Below, piece after piece: positions 31,865 through 42,605 of a DNA stretch of 64,000 nucleotides. The notes below the pieces were generated by a model, which was not told the origin of the DNA, searched no databases, and worked only from the letters and a program-made list of their open reading frames with translations. The DNA is from Phymatolithon calcareum. Its lineage: Eukaryota > Rhodophyta > Florideophyceae > Hapalidiales. A program made the position numbers and the translations under genes. The stretch lies in NCBI GenBank assembly GCA_977006965.1, contig OZ345355.1, forward strand, positions 2,232,001 to 2,296,000. Direction: 5' to 3'. Every line of letters starts with the position of its first letter. The stretch's first letter is position 1.

Positions 31865-32040
31865 GACCTTTTTTATTATTTATTTAAAGCCCCACAGTCA
31901 TACGAATATATGGGCAAGGCTTCTTCATGTGCTGCCCCACTAGGGCGGCTCTGCTCTTATGTCTGGTATTCTATCTGAGCGCGTAGCATGTACTCCGTTG
32001 TTTTCTCTTCGAGAGCTGTAAAGAAAAGAGTCCAACATTC
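31865..32040 (-). mobile_element. LINE-B 3' fragment
   Basis: Shares the LINE-B 3' end block (TTATTTAAAGCCCCACAG, GGGCAAGGCTTC) with 6503-6560 and TCTGGTATTCTATCTGAG with 53865-53882. Confidence 0.7.
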
Positions 32041-32395
32041 TGGTCGTCCACATGGACTCGCGAAACGTGGAAGCATCGCAAATCGCTTTCGACGGATACA
32101 TTCACAAAGAAGACTGACGAGCTTCTGGTCATGTTCCAGGCTATAGACAACCCTCATCCCACAAAGCAGAGTTAGCATTCCCTGCAAATCCAACCCCCGC
32201 ATGACACAGGAACGTGGACTATTTTTCCCCCTCGAGGCCCCTCAGGGGACGAGAGGTGTGTTTTTGTAGTCCACCGAACTGTGGAACAAGCACTACGAAA
32301 CCCTTCCTAGGACAAAATCAAGCTAAGACACGGGAAAAGTTGTCCCAAGATTCAGCAGATGCGTTCTTAAAATTCAAATAAAAATCTACTTTCCT
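32041..32395 (+). mobile_element. LINE-A 3' fragment
   Basis: End of the LINE-A RT (GAGCTTCTGGTCATGTTCCA), the UTR blocks TTTTTCCCCCTCGAGGCC and TTTGTAGTCCACCGA, and the end block CAGCAGATGCGTT, all degenerate. Confidence 0.7.
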
Positions 32396-33419
32396 CGGGT
32401 GGAATCGTCTAATGACGAGCGACAGGCGCGTAAGAAGCGTGCTTACAAATGCCTAGAAGGATTAACGCCCTGCTGCACTCTAAGAAGAGGTAAAAATAGA
32501 AGCATTGCTTGCTAGCCCAATAAGGGGAATAAGCATTCATTGCTATTACTGCTCCATCTCGCGGACCGCTTACGAAACTTTTCACAGCTTCAGAACTAGC
32601 CTTCGCGATCGAATCCAGTTCTTTTTAATCTAATAACGGTACAGTTTTCTAGTTATAGCTGTGGGACAGGCAGTCCCGCAAAAGAGGCAACCAACTCGAC
32701 CAGAGGGCAGAATGCAAATTATGGGACATAAGAACAAGCAAAGGAAAAACATTTCAGACTAAAAAGTACGGGACTAATATCAACTTCTTCGCCGCAAAAG
32801 GAATGACAATATCCTCTACGAACTCTCAATCAAAGATCGTTTTTTGAGTAGATCCTCCGCTTTAGCACCAAATCCGCTGGATATACATGTTGAAAGTTCC
32901 GACGCTCTCGATAAGCACTGGGCAAATTAGCCAGAGTTGTTTTGTTGGTCATTGAAAGCTTAGAAATAAAATGAGTATGACCAATCCATGAACCATGCTA
33001 ATCAAATGCGTGATTCAACAGCCATTTGCGGCGAGCCTTGTGGTTCTGGAGCAAAGAGATCACATCAGGCCTTCTCTTTACTTCACTTGAACGCACATGC
33101 GGTATTTCCGAGCCGTGATAGCGCACATCCACGAGCTCGACTAATAGTGGAACGAAATGATCAGAACACGATTTGCAAGCACCACGGGTGCCATCGTGGT
33201 CAGGAATAGTGTTACCTCGACCAATTGGCATCACCAGTGGGTGGGCTATCTCCTCGTTCGCGTTCCCGCTTTCTTCTACCATGCGCTGGTACGAGAGACA
33301 ATACACAGTACGGTGCAGTCATGTACAGCATCATCGCCCGCACGAAAAGTCGTCGGCAGAACTCGCGGAATCATGCAAAATGCCAAATTAAATTCCTCCA
33401 ATGACAAATCGATTGCTCT
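32396..33419. other. Intergenic, no gene seen
   Basis: Contains a short RTE-like 3' remnant (CTAGCCCAATAAGGGGAA near 32512, compare 3467-3482). The rest has no recognisable element and no convincing frame. Confidence 0.45.
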
Positions 33420-33950
33420 CGGCAATCGAGTCGGCAGAGGGCTTGTTCTACAAGAATGTTTTCGGAAAGTATGCCGAACACCGCCGGGACCGAATGCGAG
33501 TTCTGTGCCGACTGGGACCACCAAAGATGAGGAGACGTCATCAAGCAGAAAGGTTTGCATTTAGCCTGTAAGACACAAAAAGCGCCTTGAAGAAACAGAA
33601 GAGTACGTTGGAAGAGATGAGGACGTAAAGGAAGCAATGAAGGATATTGAATATCTCAAGATGTTTGAAGACTTGCGACAAGCCCTTCAGAAAGCCTAGG
33701 AGGGATCTGTCACGAAGAAGAGGAGGAGAGAAGAAACAATTAAGGTATGGGAAAAGGAAGAAGAAGGCAGATCAATGAAGATTCCTATTGAAGGCAAGCT
33801 ACCAGGGATCCTTTACATAGGAGAAAGAACAACACGTTTAAGGTGCCTAAGGTTGACATTCAACCGAGCACCCCTTTGGAGGAAATCAGTGTTTGGTGCT
33901 TACTGTGGGATTACCGCGGTGATCGAACTAGTCGCCTTACAACGTACTCT
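33420..33950 (+). mobile_element. LINE-D-related fragment
   Basis: Plus-strand frames read AEGLFYKNVFGKYAEHRRD, then RMRVLCRLGPPKMRRRHQAE, corresponding to AEGLFYSVAFGNYAKRLHVR and RMRALCRITPPKIRRAQ of LINE-D (21600-21720 minus). Stops and shifts interrupt it, so it is an old copy. Confidence 0.65.
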
Positions 33951-33962
33951 AGCGTCATCGAA

Positions 33963-34276
33963 GATGAGTACAGGAATTGAGTTTGAGTGCAAGAGACTCA
34001 CAGGAGCTCTTGTTGGGAGAGAATTACGAATCAAGAACGTTTTGAGCAGCCAGATGACTTTAGCGTAGAGATTCTGAAAGAGCTGCCCCGTTACTCCAAG
34101 GTGAGGCTTTTGGAGCTTATGAGTACAGAAATTGAGTTTGAGTGCAAGAGACTTACCGGAGCTCTTGTTGGGAGAGAATTACGAATCAAGAACGTTTTGA
34201 GCAGCCAGATGACTATAGCGTAGAGATTATGCAAGAGCTGCCCCGTTACTCCAAGGTGAGGCTTTGGGAGCTCTCA
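33963..34276 (+). repeat. Tandem duplication, two ~157-bp units
   Basis: ATGAGTACAGGAATTGAG at 33963 and ATGAGTACAGAAATTGAG at 34120 begin two nearly identical units through GTTACTCCAAGGTGAGGC. A single unit, split by a small insertion, occurs at 60778-61070. Short frames in it (AGAATTACG... region) are not recognised. Confidence 0.85.
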
Positions 34277-34480
34277 AAAATAAAATCATCAAATATCCCC
34301 TTTTGGAGCTCTTAAAAATAAAATCATCAAATATCCCAAATTAAATTCGAATTTTTGAAAGATATTCCGAATCTACGAGTCCAAAATTCTCTGGAGTTCA
34401 AGTGTCATACCTTCTAGCGGAAGTAAAAAGTACAAAGTAATACAGCCATTCCAATTTTATCATTTCCAGGTTTTTCATGG
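34277..34480. other. Short spacer with small direct repeat
   Basis: A ~40-bp direct repeat (AAAATAAAATCATCAAATAT, twice, 34278-34337). No gene. Confidence 0.5.
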
Positions 34481-34483
34481 ACG

Positions 34484-35388
34484 CATATTTTCAGTGTCAC
34501 TAATTCTCGCGTCTGTGTCACTAATCGGGAAAAAGACATTTCAGTGTCACTATTTTGCAAAATGACGCGTCAGTGTCACTAATTTGCAAAACAGTGCCTT
34601 GGTGTCACTATTTTCCAAAAATGGCATCTCAATGTCACTAATCTTCCAAACGAATGGACCATGTCACTAAAAATTACAGAACAAGCTAGAAATGTACAAT
34701 TTTCGGGAAATAATTATTGCAAAGTCTTTTCATCTTGTAAAAATTTGGCAAGGAATAATACTCGTTGCCAAGTCCACGTTTCGCAAGCTCCAGGTGCTGT
34801 GCACAAGGTTTTCAGAATCTATATGATACTCATTGGGTGGCATTGTTTTCCTTTGTAACGGTCTGACAAAGTCGGATTGGCCCATAACGTGGATAAATCG
34901 GGCCAAAGAGAAATTTTTGCAGTAGTGTTCTGTGGTCAATGGCAGAGCTCTACCAAAATCGCAGGCATGATAAATGGCTCTGAACGGTCAATTTAATGCA
35001 ATAAGCTCAAGTTTTCCTCGGGAATGATCAAGGCCTGCAGTTTTATGGAGCAGAATATTCCCGATGAAACCTTGAGCTCCAGCTAAATTAAGGTGCTATA
35101 GAATGGCAAGCTGTACCAGTGGTTAACGTACACCTCGACCAGCTTCATACCGATAGCAGTTGCGAAAAAGTTTTCCAAAAGTTTTCCCGAAGAGTATAAT
35201 TGTGTCTTATTGAGTTGCTTTTAGTGACACAGAAGAGCGGTTTTTAGGATTAGTGACACTGAGCTATCGTTTCTTAGAATAGTGATACTGAAGTGCTGTT
35301 TTTCATATTAGTGACACTGACGTGCTCTTTTTTAATTTAGTGACACAGACGTGCAAATTAGTGACAGGGAAAATATTTAGCCGTTTTT
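34484..35388. mobile_element. Non-autonomous DNA transposon with subterminal arrays
   Basis: The left end holds seven copies of a TGTCACTAAT-type motif (34494-34672). The right end holds six inverted copies (ATTAGTGACA type, 35222-35366). The outermost parts are inverted repeats: CACTAATTCTCGCGTCTGTG on the left, CACTAATTTGCACGTCTGTG on the right, with ATATTTTC further out on both sides. CACTA termini and subterminal arrays suggest an EnSpm/CACTA-like element, but I see no matching 2-3 bp target duplication and no coding capacity. Inner ~540 bp has an imperfect inverted repeat near 34985-35085. Confidence 0.7.
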
Positions 35389-35518
35389 CATCTGCAGGTC
35401 CTCAAATATTTCATGACAAGTATTCTAGAAATTCTAGACATAAATTACAGTAAATTGCAACTACAGTTTTCTACAATACAGCAACTTGGGCATCATACAT
35501 ACAGCGTGTATACATACA

Positions 35519-35554
35519 CAATCTGTAACATTCACATGTGAATGTTACAGATTG
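35519..35554. repeat. 36-bp perfect palindrome
   Basis: CAATCTGTAACATTCACA followed without spacer by its exact reverse complement. Could form a cruciform or bind a dimeric factor. No surrounding element explains it. Confidence 0.9.
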
Positions 35555-35700
35555 TCCAGCACAAAGAACTCCGACGCTTAGGCGTCTTAGATCAAGGGAC
35601 ACGCTGCCACATACCTTGGCATTCTCAGGTGAGGCAATATACTATCTTCGCACGCGATTCACTGCAGACTTCTGTTTTGTTTGAAACAAAACATTTTTAT

Positions 35701-36432
35701 TTAGTAGTCCAGTTGGTAGTCGTAAATACTCAGCTCTTGACCGTCCTTCTCAGCCCTGTGACGGGACCAATTGATGGCGATGATAATGGCTCCAACAATA
35801 GTCGCACCGGCGCCGATAACCGGGCCAAGCCATACCCAGATACTCAGACCGATGCTCTTCTTACTATTGCCCGATTCCGATGACATGTCTCTGTCTTTCT
35901 CATTCGCATCTTTCACACCCGAGCCATTGTTCGGTTTCGAGATCGTTGTGGTCAGGGTCGGAGAATCCTTGGATGCTTCGCGGTAAAGACAACCACCATG
36001 TAATTTACTTTACACCTTTTTTGCGGAGGACCTGATTCACGAAACCCCACATTTCCATGCGGACGTCTTCTCTAGGTCGTGTGAAAGACACAAAGACTTT
36101 AGTCATGAGATATTCCTGGCAGCGTAATTCGTGTGAGTAGCCGGTCTCTCGGTTTCCAATCTTTTTGTCGGTAGATTTACTATATGAAAATTTACCAAAC
36201 ACTGTTGAAAGCGGAAGGCTACCGATCGAGCAGGGCTTCCCATTGAACGAGAGACTTCGTGCCGCGAAAGTGCGTTCAGTTCTGTCGATCTCCGCCGTGT
36301 CGCCACAAATATCAATGTGTAATTGCCCGCGATATCTGAGATTGTGAACGTGGCGACGGAGGCGCACACCAGATTCAGAAGCATAGTGGTACAGTGGAGA
36401 AGCCGAAGCGGACAGAGAGAGGAGCGCGCCAT
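35701..36432 (-). pseudogene. Type I membrane protein, broken paralogue
   Basis: Homologue of the intact gene at 55837-56544. The signal peptide (MARSSLCPLRLL, ATG 36432) is in one frame. Its ectodomain (DICGDTAEI, GKPCSIG, LRCQEY, FVSFTRPREDVRMEMWGF) is in another, after a shift near 36340. A TAA follows KKGVK (36005-36007) where the intact copy continues. The membrane segment and tail (WVWLGPVIGAGATIVGAIII, SIYDYQLDY) are in a third frame down to 35701. So at least two frameshifts and a small deletion. It cannot make the full protein. Sequence outside the breaks is still well conserved. Confidence 0.8.
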
Positions 36433-36839
36433 CGCACGGAGATGGTGATGTTAAGAGGAGCACTGTGCAGGATGTGGACGCCAGAAAACTAACAGCGGCT
36501 CACACGAGCAGCGAGAATGGACTAGAATGCCGGGAAGGTGACCGGAACGGTAGATCAACTGTCAGTAAGGGTAGCGACTACTTGAACGGTGGTGAAGGAA
36601 GCAACCGTGCAAAGGACACAAGCAGAGAAGGAAGTCCCGGAGTGTCTCGAGGGCGTCCGATCTCGGCGGGCGGTGGGACGGATGAAGATGAGATGATACC
36701 GAAGCACCATTATTTTGACTCCGTATGATGACCCAAAACGTATACGTTTGTTGAAAGTACTGAACATAGGACAGTTCGAAGCTTTGATGCTTTGATTGGA
36801 GGAGTAACATTTATGTAACTTCGCCTTCCAAAACTGAGG
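36433..36839. other. Unit C sequence upstream of membrane gene
   Basis: Matches 56545-56940. It is the presumed 5' flank of the minus-strand membrane protein gene. A 14-bp palindrome AAACGTATACGTTT lies near 36737-36750. No gene called. Confidence 0.5.
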
Positions 36840-37122
36840 CTAGTGTCTACAGTCAGACCTCGATAAATGGAACCTCTTTTTTACAATAGCCTCGGTTTTC
36901 AGCATAATCGGGTGCTCCACGAATACCGTATCCGCCTAAATCTAACGAAAATTAAAGGATTCTAGAATATTTGATAGGGGGATTACTTCATGTTCGAGGT
37001 CACGGGGCATACCTTAAATTTTGTTATAATTTTGTTTACCGTACACGGAGCATATCCTCACTCGTAGAATACTGTAAGTACTTTTCATGTTTCTCCTTCC
37101 ATTGGCATACAGTACAGTAGAA

Positions 37123-37999
37123 TGTCCTGGAGGGCCCCTGCTCACGACGCCCTCGTCGCTCAGGTCGCAACAATGCGTTCTGGATTGAGCGGACCTAAGC
37201 GGAGAGACAATTACCAGATTTCCAATATCGCGCAAGCGTCCGGGACGAGGATATTCACCATACGTTCCGCTGTACAGTATATCACCACACAAGCTCTTCG
37301 TGCCTGCGCACATCGTTCACAAGACAGCGTACCCGTCAGTCCCCGGATGACGATATCGACAAGCTAACCGTCCGTATCAGCTGGTCGAATCTAAAAGCCC
37401 TCGAATTCTCATCTTTGCCGGCAGGAATCATCAAGCGCAGCAGAAATGCGTCCAATGTTCGATTCTTCGGACGGCATTATGCACACCATACAAAATGTAC
37501 GTTTGTCATGCGCCGTCTGCCCATGCTGCTGGTTGTTCAAAATGCCTTCCCACGCCGCCACTGATGCTCCAGACTCTAATCGTTCTCTGTATCTGATTTC
37601 CGCGAGTGCAGCAGTAACCGGCGAAGATGATGTGCGATCCTCCAGAAGTGCCGGCACACGCGGCTCCGTCTGGAATCAGGATGGATTCGTCGAGGAAGCC
37701 GGAGGACTTTCTAAAGCCATATCACGGGTACCTCGAATCAATTGCGTCCGGACTCGGCAAAGATGAAATGGTTTCGGTGCTGGCGATGCACAGGCATTCA
37801 TGGCGACGACCTGAGAGTCGTCCATATTTCCTGCGTAGAAAATCTGTGGAATATTTTAAGGCTAACCGTCTGAAACGTGCTTTTATCGATTGAATATTAC
37901 CAGGGGAAGTACTTCAAGATGATTCACGTACAATCTGTGTAGCGCAAAAACTAAATCACGAAAGGTACGGTTTTTTGTTTTAGCGATTGTAAACGAAAA
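37123..37999. other. Pogo-like element, 5' interior
   Basis: About 880 bp between the left end and the small secreted frame. Several frames of 80-106 codons overlap (37122-37367, 37446-37766, 37627-37893) without recognisable domains. One of them may be an accessory exon, but I cannot support it. Confidence 0.4.
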
Positions 38000-38287
38000 A
38001 TGAAGCTATCGGCCATTTCAGTATCTCTTTTGGCTTGTTTACTTTTACAACTTTGTACTGGAAGTAGCTTGACGTCCCCAATGACCGTTTACTGGGCATT
38101 TAGACCAACTAACGGAATTATTTTGGTTCTAGATTACAGTAGTGCAAGACGTATATATGTGATGTGCAACCTCAACAGTCACTACCACCATTCCAGTGGC
38201 CCAAAGGGATTGTGTCGTAATTGGAAGGGTTCGATAAATCCATGGCCTTGTCGCTATTGCACGAGATCACTGATGTCATTTCAATGA
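38000..38287 (+). CDS. Small secreted Cys-rich protein inside transposon
   Basis: 95 residues, function unknown. The N-terminus is a good signal peptide (MKLSAISVSLLACLLLQLCTG). The mature part (about 73 residues) has Cys in MCNLN, LCRNW and PCRYC, with NWKGSINPWPCRYC near the end. No known family recognised. It lies 160 bp before the transposase gene, on the same strand, within the pogo-like element. Known pogo elements carry only a transposase, so this would be cargo or a host gene captured between the ends. It could also be a chance frame: at 96 codons that is possible, but the signal peptide makes it worth listing. Confidence 0.4.
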   Translation: MKLSAISVSLLACLLLQLCTGSSLTSPMTVYWAFRPTNGIILVLDYSSARRIYVMCNLNSHYHHSSGPKGLCRNWKGSINPWPCRYCTRSLMSFQ

Positions 38288-38447
38288 AATAACATCAATG
38301 AGCTTGTACGATAGCATGTATATTCGTGGGCATTTCTATCATGATACTACTGTACTGTACTTCAATTCTTTTCGGTGGCTGTAGGTTCTACAGCAAGCCA
38401 AAGCTGTACGAAATCTCCCCCCCGTTATTCCGTTCTTTTCCTCTGCT

Positions 38448-39901
38448 ATGCAAAACCCATTTCCCACCGATAATAGGCAGCGGTACAATGCCCTCACCCT
38501 CCATCAAAAATCTGAGATTGTAAAAGAACTCAATCGACGAGGACACGAAGGCCTCTCAACGTCCCAGAAAGCGTTGGCATCTTGGGCTCAAAAGCAATTT
38601 CCCCTGGATTCACCGCCGAGTCAGCCCGTCATTTCGAGAATTCTATCCTCAAAATCTGCACTACAAATTCCCCGGAGATCGAGAACGGGGAAGCTTCCAG
38701 AGCTGGAAGCCGCACTTGCGGCCTGGGTCCGTGACCAAAATTCACGGAACGTGTGCGTGAACGGGGAATTAATTAAGCTACAAGGAAGACGCATTCTGGA
38801 AGGTATCAATGCAAAAGTCAATGCACACAGCCCACTTAGTCTCACCTTTTCCAACGGATGGCTGTATAACTTTCTAAAGAGGTGAGAGCTCAAGTTTTTA
38901 AGCTGCATGGAGAAAGTACTGACGCTGATGATAGCGCCATTGCCGGCATTCTGCTGGCTCTGCATGAGAAGTTGAAGAACTACAACAATTATGACATCTG
39001 GAATGCTGATGAGACAGGCCTAAACTACGGTCTTGCACCGTGCACAACAATTGCTAATGAACAAATGAGCGGCCGAAAGGAAAACAAGGTGCGCCTGACC
39101 TATCTCTGTTGCCTGAACGCTGATGGCACTGAAAAATTCCCGCTCATGGTAATTGGCAAGTCAAGGCGCCCACGCTGTTTTCTCAAAAAGACTGGACAAG
39201 AGCTTGGGTTTGACTATTGGAATAATAGCAAGGCTTGGATGCGGAGCGGAATATTCAGCTTGTGGTTGCAGCATTTTGACAACTACATTAGCAGTACGCG
39301 CGACCGCAAGGAAATTCTACTGCTCGACAACTGCAGTGCGCATGGTACGCCTGAAACACTGTCTACGCTCCGAAATGTCGAAGTTGCATTTCTTCCCGTC
39401 AACACTACCTCCAAACTGCAGCCCATGGACGCCGGGATAATTGCAGCCTTCACGAAAAGGTACCGAGAGATGCAATACAGTCGGGCGCTCGACTTAATCG
39501 ACGCAGAAATTAACAACATCTACAGCATTGACCAGTTGAACGCAATGCGCTGGACGGACAAAATATGGAAAGATCTCCCCGGAAAGATCATCTTTAACTG
39601 CTGGAAAGTAACAAAACTTCTAGATGGAAAGTTGAGCGCGGAGAATCGGAAGTTGGCAATTGTTGACGACACAACTGAGACCGACCTTAATGACGCAATT
39701 AACGCGCTGGCACCGGCGCGCACGCGAATGTCGATCCAGAGTCTTGTAAATAGCGACGAGGAAGAGTCCTGTGTCGAAGAAATTTCGTACGCCGTGCTTG
39801 TAGACCAGGCTGTCAGTTTGATGAACGAGACCGACGACGGAGCACCGCATGGAGATGTTCACACTGACAGTTATGTTGCGATGTCGAGCATTACTGAATA
39901 G
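38448..39901 (+). pseudogene. Pogo-like transposase, one frameshift
   Basis: Part 1 (38448-38885) is the DNA-binding half: a CENP-B N-type helix-turn-helix (YNALTLHQKSEIVKEL, LSTSQKALASWAQKQF, QPVISRILSSKSAL) and a CENP-B-type HTH ending SNGWLYNFLKR. Part 2 (38882-39901) is the DDE_1 catalytic half: NADETGLNYGLAP (first Asp), LLLDNCSAHG (second Asp), then LPVNTTSKLQPMDAG (third Asp), a DDD triad. The C-terminus is acidic (NSDEEESCVEEI). The parts overlap by GTGA at 38882-38885 and lie in the -1 frame. The family has one continuous frame (about 450-500 residues), so this is a single frameshift, or possibly reinitiation. All catalytic residues are kept. Confidence 0.85.
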
Positions 39902-40634
39902 CTGAAGGCCTTGTCGATAACCAAAATGCTTCTGCAGGATGAAAAAGCCGTGGCGAAGGAATCCATTAGAGCAGTGGTGCATGCTCAGATGGACCTGAGG
40001 TAAAAGAAGGCAGCTTACATGCAACAGATGCGGATCTATGATTTTTACAATAAAAGTTGACACAGTGATGTAAAGCTACTGTTTCGCACACGTGTGATCC
40101 AAAACTTATGATTCAAAATTCGACTTGAGAATAACCTCGATTTTGATAATATTGGACCATTCCACATTGCCCATCCATTTATCGAGGCCTGCCTGTATTG
40201 TACGGCAACCGACCGATACCTACAAAGCCGCAGGAAATATGAAACGTTTGTTCTCAATTGAGGACCTCCCGTACAATAGACACTAGAAGCACACGGTTTC
40301 TGTTCATTATGATTGCATGAAACCAAGGTTCATGATGAACATGCAATACATCATCATGATGTTGGCACGTGTCATTCGCAAGTGAATTCACAGTACTGTA
40401 CCGACGCGCTCCAATGGTACTCGTCCACAGGCTACCAATGGAACATGATCTGTGCACCGCTGGAAACTCAACCTAGTTACTGATGATCATCATGATGACG
40501 GCATTTAATCTGATTACGATGATCGTATCATAATTAGATTGATTCTCTCACAATGCCCAGGACCCATCATTTTAGGGAAGGCAGCAACGATGCACAGGTG
40601 AATGCACCTACAGCATATCTTATTTTTAGACATA

Positions 40635-41032
40635 CAGTCAGACCTCGATAAATGGATGGGCAATGTGGAATGGTCCAATATTCTCAAAATCGAGGTTATT
40701 CTCAAGTCGAATTTTGAATCATAAGTTTTGGATCACACGTGTGCCGAACAGTAGCCATATTCTACTGTACTGTATGCCAATGGCAGGAGAAACATGAAAA
40801 GTACTTACAGTATTCTACGAGTGAGGATATGCTCCGTGTACGCTAAACAAAATTATAACAAAATTTAAGGTATGCCCCGTGACCTCGAACATGAAGTAAT
40901 GCTCCTATCAAATATTCTAGAATCCTTTAATTTTCGTTAAATTTTGGCGCATACGGTATTCGTGGAGCACTCGATTATGCTGCTAACCGAGGTTATTCTA
41001 AAAAAGAGGTTCCATTTATCGAGGTCTGACTG
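40635..41032 (-). mobile_element. Pogo-derived MITE, 398 bp
   Basis: Flanked by TA (40633-40634 and 41033-41034), with CAGTCAGACCTCGATAAATG at both ends, inverted. Read on the minus strand, its first ~278 bp match 36850-37122 and its last ~115 bp match 40071-40195. So it is an internal deletion derivative of the neighbouring pogo-like element, inserted in the opposite orientation. Confidence 0.88.
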
Positions 41033-41046
41033 TAGACCAAAATCGC

Positions 41047-41309
41047 TGTAATGTACCACTCAAGCATGTGGATCATCCTTACAGCTAGGCCAAGTCCACT
41101 CTTTCCACTCGTTCCACAGTAGAACGACACCCAAGTGGATGTACACCTTCCACGCCTGGCTTGGCCTGTCCCATTTAGGGCAAGCCTTGATCACTAGTAT
41201 GATTTGCATAGATCTCTAACGGCAGCCATAAGAGCAGCCATCACTTCAGAGTAGCGTTCTCCGCAGGAAGCTATCGCACTCCACCTTTTCTTAACTGAAG
41301 CTCACCACA
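41047..41309 (+). repeat. 5' LTR
   Basis: TG...CA ends. Differs from the 3' LTR at roughly 15-20 positions by eye, so the insertion is not recent. The base run after it (GTGATCACTCTGAGC) should hold the primer-binding site, but I cannot match it to a tRNA. Confidence 0.92.
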
Positions 41310-41462
41310 GTGATCACTCTGAGCTAAGCTTCAACGAAGATCTCGTTATGAAATTTTTTCGATTCAACCTGCAGAATCGAATGACCCCGAAAGTTGAGGA
41401 CAGCGATGCCGGGGCTGTCAATCAGCTCGCCACCGGGTCCTGAACATCACTTTCGGTTGCTA

Positions 41463-42362
41463 ATATCAAGCATCCGAAACTAACTCGACAAGATGCCGAA
41501 TCGGTACGATCCTTCCTTTGAGCGTATGATCAGTATGTGAAGGAAGTCCAAGCGCTCGCAACACAGCTCGGCGCGAAGGGAAATGCACTGGCCGATGTCG
41601 CACGCCCAATCAGCCTCAAGTTTTTTGTTGATTCGGGTATGTTAGAATCATCGATCGCACTCGGATTCATCTTGGGAGCGGCGACCTATGACGTGCTAGA
41701 CGACGACATTCTCCGAAGGTTTCTCAAGGAGAAGGCCAAAGAGTCAAGCGAAACACTTTCTTTGTCTACGTTCCATGGCATCGTCGCCAAGAAGCTGCGA
41801 ATGGATATGCGTGACCGCTCGGCAACTTCACGAATGCACGGTCTTTTCGTTTCATACCATTCACTTCTTCGCGACAATGGATTGTCATGGGTTTGCAGGG
41901 CAGCATGTTCTCTATGCAATCAAACCTCAATCACTACAACAATGACTCAAAGAGGACCTTGAATGGGCCAATCATGATTTTTGCTGAGATTTCAAGGGCT
42001 TTATGCAACATGCAATCAAGCTTGCCGAAGCGTTTCAACTAGTGGACAACGGTCGAATGAAGCCGACTAGTGCAAATGGTGGAGACAGCGCTGGTGCAAG
42101 AAGCTCCCGTGGCGGTGGGCGAAGCTATAGGTTCACGGACAATAGGCCCCAAGGAACGGACAGCAGCTCACGTGAAAACGCAAAAAGCTACCGTACGACA
42201 CTTAGTACGGCAAAGGCGGACAACGTACATCCTGGCAAGGATAGAAAACCTATGAGCACGAAGAAGGAGGGCAAAGATCTTCCAACTGGTCCCGCAAAGC
42301 CTTGCAAAGAAGCTACACCGCCAAGGAAACATTGGTTAAACGATTGCGATTGGAGCACCTAG
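41463..42362 (+). pseudogene. Gag, with TGA and frameshift
   Basis: Structural coat protein region. KHPKLTRQDAESVRSFL is followed by an in-frame TGA (41519-41521), then AYDQYVKEVQALATQL and ISLKFFVDSGMLESS to about 41962. After a frameshift, 42003-42362 gives IKLAEAFQLVD, a Gly/Arg/Ser-rich stretch (ARSSRGGGRSYRF) and a degenerate zinc knuckle (PCKEATPPRKHWLNDC, second Cys lost). The true start is upstream, perhaps near ATG 41348. The Gag-like fragment at 19676-20258 shares the HP-x-L ... EV pattern. Confidence 0.7.
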
Positions 42363-42383
42363 GACGAAAAACGCGACCTCCGT

Positions 42384-42605
42384 GTGCAACTTAGAAACGA
42401 AAAAGCACGAGCCAAGGATGAAGAAAACTGTAAAAAGACGGACGGAACCAATCGTCAACTCGGATCGCAAAATAGATACAGTGCTAATTGCAATATCATT
42501 GTGCAGGACGGCGAGACCTCTATGTGCATCAATGGAAGATTTGACGATGGCAGTGATGACACCCTCGTCTCTCTAATTTTCGCAGAGAAGGCTGTTTTAA
42601 GCTGA
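42384..42605 (+). pseudogene. Aspartic protease remnant
   Basis: NCNIIVQDGETSMCINGRFDDGSDDTLVS resembles the protease active-site region in which D-S/T-G is followed by a hydrophobic turn. Here the motif is DDG, one residue changed, and the frame stops at 42603-42605 (TGA) soon after. The protease normally cuts the Gag-Pol precursor. Assignment rests on position between gag and RT and on this motif. Confidence 0.5.

Larger units (their letters stand above)
36850..40195 (+). mobile_element. Pogo/Tigger-like DNA transposon, 3.35 kb
   Basis: Ends are CAGTCAGACCTCGATAAATG (36850) and its inverted, slightly diverged partner ending GCCTGCCTG (40195), flanked by TA (36848-36849 and 40196-40197). 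It encodes a CENP-B/pogo-type transposase. TA targets and such termini are typical of the pogo branch of Tc1/mariner. Confidence 0.88.
36844..40282. mobile_element. 91-bp MITE split by pogo-like element
   Basis: Only 36844-36849 (TGTCTA) and 40198-40282 belong to it. Ends are a perfect 14-bp inverted repeat when the pogo insertion is skipped (TGTCTATTGTACGG and CCGTACAATAGACA), flanked by CTAG (36840-36843 and 40283-40286). Unit C copy 2 (about 56950) is the empty site. A related end (CGTAAAATAGACA-CTAG with CTCAATTGAG) occurs at 60732-60767. Confidence 0.75.

Noticed and set aside
36737-36750. Palindrome AAACGTATACGTTT as a regulatory site
   Set aside because: Only 14 bp in AT-rich DNA and not preserved in unit C copy 2.
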